Of a stretch of 8,759 nt of DNA, positions 1 through 5,563 are shown one piece after another. Both the position numbers and the translations under genes were made by a program. Numbering within the stretch: the first letter of the stretch is position 1; each line of letters starts with the position of its first letter. The notes under the pieces were generated by a model. That model saw only the letters and a list, made by a program, of their open reading frames with translations, made no database searches and was not told the DNA's origin. The DNA is from DATKEH01 sp035546355 (lineage in GTDB: Bacteria > Acidobacteriota > Thermoanaerobaculia > Multivoradales > JAIOJS01): positions 1 through 8,759 of the forward strand of contig DATKEH010000102.1 of assembly GCA_035546355.1 (NCBI GenBank), in the 5' to 3' direction.

Positions 1-270
1 CCCGGGCGCACCTCGATGTTCGAGCCGGTGCACGGCTCGGCGCCGAAGTACGCCGGCAGCGGCCAGGCCAACCCGCTGGCGGCGGTGCTCTCGGCGGCGC
101 TGATGCTCGACTACCTGGGGCACCGCGAGGCGGCGGTCGAGATCGAACGGCTGGTGTCGCAGAGCCTGCGCGAGGGGCAGGTGACCCGCGATCTCGGCGG
201 CAGCCTCACCACCTCCCAGGTCGGCGACTGGCTGGCGCAGGCGATCGCCCGCCAGGCCGTGAGGGTGTAG
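1..270 (+). CDS. Isopropylmalate/isocitrate dehydrogenase family, C-terminal part (5' end outside window)
   Basis: The reading frame is open from base 1 to the TAG at 268-270 and gives about 89 residues, the C-terminal quarter of a family protein of roughly 350 residues. An ATG at 16 is internal, because the family's conserved block MFEPVHGSAPKYAG begins there and is never N-terminal. The block EPVHGSAP, then ANPLAAVLSAALMLDYLG and TRDLGG..TT..VGD, is characteristic of NAD(P)-dependent beta-decarboxylating dehydrogenases (LeuB, Icd, homoisocitrate and tartrate dehydrogenases). These oxidise and decarboxylate 2-hydroxy acids such as 3-isopropylmalate in the cytosol. The residues that decide substrate lie upstream and are not visible, so LeuB is favoured only by the neighbour: a 2-isopropylmalate-synthase-like gene starts 4 bp downstream, which indicates translational coupling in one operon. 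Confidence 0.88.
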   Translation, partial: PGRTSMFEPVHGSAPKYAGSGQANPLAAVLSAALMLDYLGHREAAVEIERLVSQSLREGQVTRDLGGSLTTSQVGDWLAQAIARQAVRV

Positions 271-274
271 GCCG

Positions 275-1531
275 GTGGAGCTCTCCGAGCGCGAGTTGAT
301 CCACGACTGGAACCGCGCCGGCGACGGCGAGCTGCGGCCTGCCCACGGCCGGGTGGAGCTCAACGACGAGACGCTGCGCGACGGGCTGCAGTCCCCCTCG
401 GCGCTGGCGCCGTCGATCGAGGAGCGCAAGCGCATCCTCCACCTGCTGGCCGAGCTGGGCATCGACGCCCTCGACCTCGGGCTGCCGGGAGCCGGGCCGC
501 ACGTGGTGGCCGACGTCACCGCCCTGGCGCGCGAGATCGCCGACGCGCGGCTGCCGCTGGCGGCCAACTGCGCCGCGCGGACCCTGGAGGCGGACATCCT
601 GCCGGTGGTCGAGATCTCCCAGCAGACGGGGGTGGAGATCGAGGTCGCCTGCTTCCTCGGCTCGTCGCCCATCCGCCAGTACGCCGAGGGGTGGGAGATC
701 GACCGCATGCTGCGGCTGGCCGAGGGCGCGGTGGCGCTGGCGGTGGGGGAGGGGCTGCCGGTGATGTTCGTCACCGAGGACACCACCCGCGCCCGGCCCG
801 AGGACCTGCGGCGGCTGTACACCACCGCGGTGGAGGCCGGGGCGCGGCGGGTGTGCATCGCCGACACGGTGGGCCATGCCACTCCCAACGGCGCCCGGCG
901 GGTGACGCGGTTCGTGCGCGAGGTGGTCGACGCCACCGGCGAGGAGGTGCGGGTCGACTGGCACGGCCACCGCGACCGCGGCCTCGACGTGATCAACGCC
1001 CTGGCGGCCGCCGAGGCCGGCGCCGACCGCCTGCACGGCACCGTGCTCGGGCTGGGCGAACGGGTGGGTAACACGCCGCTCGACCTGCTGCTGGTCAACC
1101 TCCAGCTGCTCGGCTGGCGGCAGTACGACCTCTCGCTCCTCCCCGAGCTCTGCCGGCTGGTCGCCGACACCACCGGCGTGCCCTGCCCCGCCAACTACCC
1201 GGTGCTCGGGCGCGACGCCTTCCGCACCGGCACCGGCGTCCACGCCGCCGCCATCATCAAGGCGCGCAGGAAGGGGGACGACTGGCTCGCCGACCGCATC
1301 TACTCCGGCGTGCCGGCGGCGCTGGTGGGGCGGCGGCAAGAGATCGAGGTCGGCCCGATGTGCGGCCTCTCCAACGTCGTCTGCTGGCTCGAGGACCGCG
1401 GCATCGCCGCCACCGACGAGCTGGTGCAGGCGATCTTCCGGCGCGCCAAGGCGGCGACCGGGGTGCTCGGCGAGGAGGAGGTCCTCGCCATCTGCGCCGA
1501 GCACGGCGTGGCGGCGCCGGCCCGCGGCTGA
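275..1531 (+). CDS. 2-isopropylmalate/homocitrate synthase-like acyltransferase (DRE-TIM metallolyase), no regulatory domain
   Basis: 418 residues, starting at a GTG 4 bp after the preceding stop. Members condense acetyl-CoA with a 2-oxo acid on a divalent metal in a TIM barrel. Visible features: DETLRDGLQSP at residues 31-41 (metal ligand D31, catalytic-type R35), HGHRDRG at 230-236 (metal-binding H230 and H232), GLGERVGN at 259-266, and a GVH with H323 in the post-barrel subdomain. After that come about 95 residues and no LeuA allosteric dimer domain, so the protein is about 100 residues shorter than feedback-regulated LeuA and nearer homocitrate-synthase length. The usual HxHND.G metal loop reads HxHRD.G here, and EQ after DG is LQ, so this is a divergent subclass. 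Coupling to the dehydrogenase gene favours leucine biosynthesis. Homocitrate, citramalate or Re-citrate synthase activity cannot be excluded from sequence alone. Confidence 0.85.
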   Translation: MELSERELIHDWNRAGDGELRPAHGRVELNDETLRDGLQSPSALAPSIEERKRILHLLAELGIDALDLGLPGAGPHVVADVTALAREIADARLPLAANCAARTLEADILPVVEISQQTGVEIEVACFLGSSPIRQYAEGWEIDRMLRLAEGAVALAVGEGLPVMFVTEDTTRARPEDLRRLYTTAVEAGARRVCIADTVGHATPNGARRVTRFVREVVDATGEEVRVDWHGHRDRGLDVINALAAAEAGADRLHGTVLGLGERVGNTPLDLLLVNLQLLGWRQYDLSLLPELCRLVADTTGVPCPANYPVLGRDAFRTGTGVHAAAIIKARRKGDDWLADRIYSGVPAALVGRRQEIEVGPMCGLSNVVCWLEDRGIAATDELVQAIFRRAKAATGVLGEEEVLAICAEHGVAAPARG

Positions 1532-1554
1532 CCGCCGCGGCGGCGCCCGTCGGC

Positions 1555-1560
1555 TACACT
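1555..1560 (+). promoter_or_regulatory. Candidate -10 element (TACACT) upstream of the metallo-hydrolase gene
   Basis: TACACT lies in the 80-bp gap between the synthase stop and the hydrolase ATG at 1612, inside otherwise very GC-rich sequence. It matches the sigma70 -10 consensus at 4 of 6 positions, including the invariant TA...T. No convincing -35 box is seen at 16-18 bp. A purine-rich GGGAG at 1598-1602, 9 nt before the ATG, would serve as ribosome binding site. Confidence 0.4.
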
Positions 1561-1611
1561 AGGGGCCATCCCCGTCCCCAGGCCAAGGACTCGACTCGGG
1601 AGCCTCACGAA

Positions 1612-2256
1612 ATGATCCTGCAACGATTCACCGTCGGCCCCTTCGCCGAGAACTGCTACCTGATCGGGGCCCCGCCGCGGGTGGCGATCGTCGACCCGGG
1701 AGGCGAGAGCGAGCGCATCGCCGGCTTCCTCGACGAGCGCGGCTGGCGGCCCGAGGTGGTGCTGCTGACGCACGGGCACATCGACCACATCGCGCACGTG
1801 GCGCCGCTGTGCGAGCGCTACGGCATCGGCTGCCGCATCCACCGCGACGACCTGTTCCTGCTGCGCTCGCGGCAGATGCCCGAGTTCGAGAGCATGATCG
1901 GGGCGCGCCCCTGCCCCGACCCCGAGGGGTTCCTGGAGGAGGGGGGGCCGCTGGCGGTGGCGGGCCTTGAGCTGCGCGTGCTGCACACCCCGGGACACAG
2001 CCCGGGCGGCGTGTGCCTGATCGACGACGCCAGCCGCGAGATGCTGGTCGGGGACACCCTCTTCTGCCGCGGCATCGGCCGCACCGACCTTCCGGGCGGC
2101 GACTTCGCCACGCTCGGGAGCTCGATCAAGGAGAAGCTGTTCGCCGAGCAGGGCGACTTTCGGCTGTGGCCGGGCCACGGCCCGGAGACCCGGCTCGACG
2201 AGGAGCGGCAGGAGAATCCCTTCTTCGGGGCCAGGATCTGCGCGGTCTCGTTCTAG
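1612..2256 (+). CDS. Metallo-beta-lactamase-fold hydrolase, glyoxalase II-like
   Basis: 214 residues from the ATG at 1612. The frame is open further upstream, but that part overlaps the synthase gene and has no family similarity, whereas MILQRFTVGPFAENCYLI is a typical family N-terminus. All metal ligands of a binuclear MBL thiolesterase are present: THGHIDH with H54, H56, D58 and H59; H129 in HTPGHSPGG; D148 in VGDTLF; and H189 in PGHGPET. The end, T.LDEER..NPFF, is the usual C-terminus of the short hydroxyacylglutathione hydrolase-like (YcbL type) group, which lacks the glutathione-binding C-terminal domain of GloB. It probably hydrolyses a small thioester such as S-lactoylglutathione or a related thiol adduct in the cytosol; the true substrate is unknown. 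No signal peptide. It appears to be transcribed from its own promoter. Confidence 0.9.
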   Translation: MILQRFTVGPFAENCYLIGAPPRVAIVDPGGESERIAGFLDERGWRPEVVLLTHGHIDHIAHVAPLCERYGIGCRIHRDDLFLLRSRQMPEFESMIGARPCPDPEGFLEEGGPLAVAGLELRVLHTPGHSPGGVCLIDDASREMLVGDTLFCRGIGRTDLPGGDFATLGSSIKEKLFAEQGDFRLWPGHGPETRLDEERQENPFFGARICAVSF

Positions 2257-2273
2257 CAGCCCGTGGCTGCTAG
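2253..2273 (+). terminator. Perfect 9-bp hairpin over the hydrolase stop codon, possible terminator
   Basis: CTAGCAGCC (2253-2261), loop CGT, GGCTGCTAG (2265-2273) is a perfect inverted repeat. It includes the TAG stop of the hydrolase gene, and on its 3' arm another TAG closes the xerD frame upstream of its start. No T-tract follows, so it is not a canonical intrinsic terminator. It may act as an mRNA 3'-end stabiliser or as a weak or factor-assisted terminator. Confidence 0.4.
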
Positions 2274-2291
2274 GTCCCAGGTCGCTCCCAG

Positions 2292-3185
2292 GTGAAGGAG
2301 TCGCCGTTCGCGCGCGCCGTCGAGCGCTGGCTCGATCACCTGGCGGCGGAGCGCGGCCTCGCCGCCAACACCGTGGCCGCCTATCGCCGCGACCTGCGCC
2401 GGCTGGCGGAAGAGCTCGCCGGGCGCGGTGTCGAGCCGCTGGGCGCCGACGGAGCGGCGCTGTCCGGGCATGCGCGGGCGCTGCTGCGCTCCGGGCTGTC
2501 GCCGCGGACGATCCGCCGGGCGCAGGCGGCGATCCGCGGCTTCTACCGCCACTTGGTGGAGGTGGGGGAGCGGGCCGACGATCCCGCGGCCGTCCTGCTC
2601 CCCCCCAAGCGGCTGCGCCAGCTCCCCAGCGTGCTTGCCGAGGGGCAGGTGGAGACCCTGCTCGCGGCCCCCGCTACCGACGCGCCCCTGGGGCTGCGCG
2701 ACCGCGCCATGCTGGAGCTGCTCTACGCCACCGGGCTACGGGTCAGCGAGCTGGTCGGCCTGACGCTGGGGCAGCTGCGCCTCGACGCCGGCTTCCTGGT
2801 GGCCTTCGGCAAGGGGAGCAAGGAGCGGATCGTGCCGGTGGGGGAGCAGGCCGAGCGCTGGCTCCGCCGCTACCTCGCCGAGGTGCGGCCGCGCCTGGGA
2901 CGGGGGAGGCACCAGCAGGTGTTCCTCAACCACCGCGGGGCGCCGCTCACTCGCCAGGGCCTGTGGAAGATCGTCAAGGGCCACGCTCGCGCCGCCGGCG
3001 TGCGGCAGGTCTCCCCCCACGTCCTGCGCCACAGCTTCGCCACCCACCTGCTCGAGCATGGCGCCGACCTGCGGGCGGTGCAGATGATGCTCGGCCACAG
3101 CGACATCTCCACCACCCAGATCTACACCCACATCCACCAGCGGCGGCTGCGCAGCCTCTACGACCGCTTCCACCCCCGCGCGTAG
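2292..3185 (+). CDS. xerD: Site-specific tyrosine recombinase XerD
   Basis: 297 residues, essentially the length of E. coli XerD (298). XerC/XerD act on the dif site to resolve chromosome dimers at division, in cooperation with FtsK. The N-terminal SAM-like core-binding domain (about residues 1-90) includes LAANTVAAYRRDL. The catalytic domain carries the full tyrosine-recombinase set: R150 (ATGLRVSEL), K174 (KGSKERIVP), H243 and R246 (SPHVLRHSFATHLLEHGADL), H269 (MLGHSDISTTQIYTH) and nucleophile Y278. The ending RFHPRA matches the XerD signature (E. coli ends HHPRA) and not XerC. The GTG start is the only candidate after an in-frame TAG at 2271-2273. No clear Shine-Dalgarno precedes it. Housekeeping neighbours and no att-like repeats argue against a phage integrase. 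Confidence 0.93.
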   Translation: MKESPFARAVERWLDHLAAERGLAANTVAAYRRDLRRLAEELAGRGVEPLGADGAALSGHARALLRSGLSPRTIRRAQAAIRGFYRHLVEVGERADDPAAVLLPPKRLRQLPSVLAEGQVETLLAAPATDAPLGLRDRAMLELLYATGLRVSELVGLTLGQLRLDAGFLVAFGKGSKERIVPVGEQAERWLRRYLAEVRPRLGRGRHQQVFLNHRGAPLTRQGLWKIVKGHARAAGVRQVSPHVLRHSFATHLLEHGADLRAVQMMLGHSDISTTQIYTHIHQRRLRSLYDRFHPRA

Positions 3186-3244
3186 GCTGAGGGCCGGGCC
3201 GCGGCGGTGCCGGCAGGGAGCAGCCCCGCCGCCGCCGACCTCTG

Positions 3245-3270
3245 TACAATACCTTTTCCATCTCCGGAGG
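3245..3270 (+). promoter_or_regulatory. -10-like box and Shine-Dalgarno of the FHA gene
   Basis: TACAAT (3245-3250), five of six matches to TATAAT, begins an AT-richer patch in the 92-bp gap after xerD. GGAGG (3266-3270) lies 7 nt before the ATG at 3278, a near-ideal ribosome binding site that fixes the start. If the -10 is used, the leader is only about 20 nt. No clear -35 is visible. Confidence 0.5.
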
Positions 3271-3277
3271 ACATTCC

Positions 3278-4468
3278 ATGCTCGACGCGATCCGCGACAT
3301 CGCTACCCAGGCCATCGAAGAGCTGTCCCGCATCAAGGCGGAGCAGGAGGTGCTGGAGGAGCGGCTGCAGGCGATGGACGACAAGCGCGGCGCGGTCTCC
3401 GATGCCGTCTACTCGCGGGTCCGCGGCGACTACACCAGTCGTCACGACGCCCTCGAGCAGGAGGCGCGGCCGCTCAAGGAGCAGGCGCGGGGCGAGTTCG
3501 CCAAGCTGCAGGCGCTGTACGAGGGGATCGAGACGGCGCGCGCCGACGCCCGGCTGGAGAAGGAGGAGGTGGAGTTCCGCCACGAGCTCGGCGAGTTCGC
3601 CGACGAGGAGTACGAGGAGCGCGCGGAGTCGTGCGCCAAGGCCCTGGAGGAGCGCGAGGCGGAGCTGGCGCAGGTCGAGGAGCTGCGCCAGCGCTTCTTC
3701 GCCGCCTTCCACTCGCCGCAGGAGCTGACCGAGGGGGTGGAGAGGGTGGCCGCCGGCGCGGCCGAGGGGGCGGCCGTGGCGGAGGCCGTCGCGGCGGAGG
3801 CGGAGGCGGAGGCGCCGGAGCTCGCCGAGCCGGAAGGGGCGGCCGGCGGGACCGAGCTGGAGGAGCCGGAGGAGCCGGATGACGTCGGGGCCACTGGGCT
3901 GTTCGACACCTCGGTGGACGAGCCGGAGGAGGTCGTCGTCCCCGAGCCGCCGGCGGCTGGGGGCGTCTGGAGCGAGCAACCCCTGGACGCGGCAGCCGAG
4001 GAGCCGGAGGAGGCCTGGCAGACGGCCGCCACCGGCAGCTTCGAGGCGGTGCCGCCGCCGCGGCCCGCGCCGGGAGCCCCGGCAGCCGATACGGCGGATC
4101 TCTCGGCGGCGAGCGCCGCCGCGAGCGGCGACGAGGGGGACGAGGCCTACGACCCCACGGGCGCCACCCGGATCCTCCGCCGCCCCCGGATGATCGAGCT
4201 CGAGGGGCCGGACGGCGCCCAGGAGTACGAGCTGGGCGTCGGCGTCACCACCATCGGCCGCTCGTCGGACAACGGCATCCACCTGCTCGAGGAGGCTATC
4301 TCCCGCCGTCACGCCGAGGTGCTCCCCGGCCCGGACGGCTTCCTCATCCGCGACCTGGGGTCGGAGAACGGCACCTACGTCAACGGCGAGCGGGTGGGCG
4401 AACGGGTGTTGCGCGACGGCGACGAGGTGCAGATCGGGGCCAGGAAGCTCACCTATCGCGAGGCGTAG
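3278..4468 (+). CDS. FHA-domain protein with N-terminal coiled coil and acidic Ala/Glu/Pro linker
   Basis: 396 residues. Residues about 1-150 are highly charged and heptad-like (EELSRIKAEQEVLEERLQAM and similar), predicted to form a long coiled coil. Residues about 155-295 are a low-complexity acidic A/E/P linker, probably disordered. Residues about 305-396 are a forkhead-associated domain with its phosphothreonine-binding residues: G327-R328-S329 with N332 nearby, S342-R-R-H345, and GSENGTYVNG at 361-370. FHA domains read phosphothreonine made by Hanks-type Ser/Thr kinases, so this is probably a cytosolic signalling adaptor. No signal peptide or membrane segment is seen. Three threonines in similar short contexts (T206, T252, T297) lie between coil and FHA domain, an arrangement recalling GarA/OdhI-type proteins whose own phosphothreonine docks into the FHA domain. 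No kinase gene is in the window, so partner and output are unknown. Confidence 0.85.
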   Translation: MLDAIRDIATQAIEELSRIKAEQEVLEERLQAMDDKRGAVSDAVYSRVRGDYTSRHDALEQEARPLKEQARGEFAKLQALYEGIETARADARLEKEEVEFRHELGEFADEEYEERAESCAKALEEREAELAQVEELRQRFFAAFHSPQELTEGVERVAAGAAEGAAVAEAVAAEAEAEAPELAEPEGAAGGTELEEPEEPDDVGATGLFDTSVDEPEEVVVPEPPAAGGVWSEQPLDAAAEEPEEAWQTAATGSFEAVPPPRPAPGAPAADTADLSAASAAASGDEGDEAYDPTGATRILRRPRMIELEGPDGAQEYELGVGVTTIGRSSDNGIHLLEEAISRRHAEVLPGPDGFLIRDLGSENGTYVNGERVGERVLRDGDEVQIGARKLTYREA

Positions 4469-4531
4469 GGGCCGGCGGCCGGCGTCCGCCCGGCCCAGCC
4501 CCGGGGCTCGCCGTTTGCACACTTCGGCTCC

Positions 4532-5554
4532 GTGACCGCCCACTCCCGCCGATCCCGTTCCCGCCGCCCCCGGCTGCTCCTGGCCGGCGACGTCGGCGGC
4601 ACCCACGCCCGCCTGGCGCTGTTCGACGCCAGCGACCTCGAGCGACCGCTGGCCGCCGCGGTCTACCCGGCGGGCGACTTCGGGGGGCTCGAAGAGGTGG
4701 TGGAGGGCTTCCTCGCCGACCAGGGGCGGCCGCGGTTGGCGGCCGGCTGCTTCGGCGTCGCCGGAGCGGTGCTGGACAACCGCGCCACCCTCACCAACCT
4801 GGGGTGGGTGGTGGAAGGGGAGCGACTGGCGGAGCGCGGCGGCATCCCCCGGGTGGTGCTGGTCAACGACCTCGTCGCCACCGCGCTGGGGATGGCGGCG
4901 CTCGGCGAGCGCGACCTGGCGCCCCTCAACCCGGGCGCCGCCGAGGCCGACGGCAACGCCGTGCTGCTCGGGGTGGGTACCGGCCTCGGCATGGCGCTGC
5001 TGGTGTGGCGTGGGCGGCAGCTGATCGCCGTCCCTTCGGAGGGGGGGCACGCCGACTTCGCCCCGCGCGACGAGGAGGAGTGGGAGCTGGGTCGATTCCT
5101 CCAGCGCCGGATCGGTGGGCGGGTGAGCGTCGAGCGGGTGGTGTCGGGCCCGGGGCTGCGGTCGATCTACGACTTCCTGGTGGAGCGCGGCGAGCCGGCG
5201 CCCGAGGAGGTGCGGCGCCGCATGGAGCTCGCCGACCCCAGCCAGGTGATCGCCGAGGCCGGCATCGCCGGCCTCTGCCCGAGCTGCTCCCGGGCGCTCG
5301 ACCTGTTCGCCTCGGCGCTGGGCGCGGTGGCGGGCAACATGGCCCTGATCGCCGGCGCCAGCGGGGGCGTCTATCTCGGTGGCGGCATTCCGCCGCGGAT
5401 GGAGGCCAAGCTCCGCGACGGCACCTTCCGCCAGGCCTTCGTCGACAAGGGGCGCCTGCGACCCTTCGTCGAACGGATGCCGGTGGCGATCATCCGGCGG
5501 CCGGAGACGGCGCTGCTGGGTGCGGCACGGCGGGCCGCCGAGCTGGCGGAGTAA
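4532..5554 (+). CDS. glk: Glucokinase (E. coli Glk type)
   Basis: 340 residues; E. coli Glk has 321. It phosphorylates glucose to glucose 6-phosphate with ATP in the cytosol. Seen in sequence: phosphate-1 loop GDVGGTHARL at residues 19-28, GVAGAV, catalytic-base aspartate D113 in VNDLVAT, GVGTGLGMALL (phosphate-2 region), the glucose-binding signature SEGGHADFAP at 169-178 (E170, H173), and a C-terminal GGVYLGGGIPP adenosine-site block. Lack of the ROK CXCGXXGC zinc motif places it in the Glk family rather than the ROK family. The GTG start at 4532 adds an Arg/Ser-rich N-terminal stretch of about 14 residues before the fold; no better start exists before the GDVGGT motif. The gene follows the FHA gene by 63 bp and converges on the methyltransferase gene, with 9 bp between the two ends. 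Confidence 0.92.
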   Translation: MTAHSRRSRSRRPRLLLAGDVGGTHARLALFDASDLERPLAAAVYPAGDFGGLEEVVEGFLADQGRPRLAAGCFGVAGAVLDNRATLTNLGWVVEGERLAERGGIPRVVLVNDLVATALGMAALGERDLAPLNPGAAEADGNAVLLGVGTGLGMALLVWRGRQLIAVPSEGGHADFAPRDEEEWELGRFLQRRIGGRVSVERVVSGPGLRSIYDFLVERGEPAPEEVRRRMELADPSQVIAEAGIAGLCPSCSRALDLFASALGAVAGNMALIAGASGGVYLGGGIPPRMEAKLRDGTFRQAFVDKGRLRPFVERMPVAIIRRPETALLGAARRAAELAE

Positions 5555-5563
5555 CCGGCACGC

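Noticed and set aside
206..1504. 432-codon open frame on the minus strand
   Set aside because: Antisense to the synthase gene; repetitive His/Gly/Arg/Val-rich composition from reading GC-rich codons backwards and no family motif.
2292..3185. Phage or integron integrase
   Set aside because: Length, the RFHPRA C-terminus and housekeeping context match XerD; no att-type direct repeats or cargo are seen.
4469..4496. Terminator after the FHA gene (GGGCCGG, 14-nt loop, CCGGCCC)
   Set aside because: In 75% or more GC sequence such 7-bp matches are expected by chance; the loop itself offers competing pairings and no T-tract follows.
3158..5050. 630-codon open frame on the minus strand
   Set aside because: The longest open frame in the window, but it lies antisense to the FHA and glucokinase genes, which have clear domains. 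Composition is low-complexity Arg/Leu/Gly, typical of a GC-rich shadow frame.
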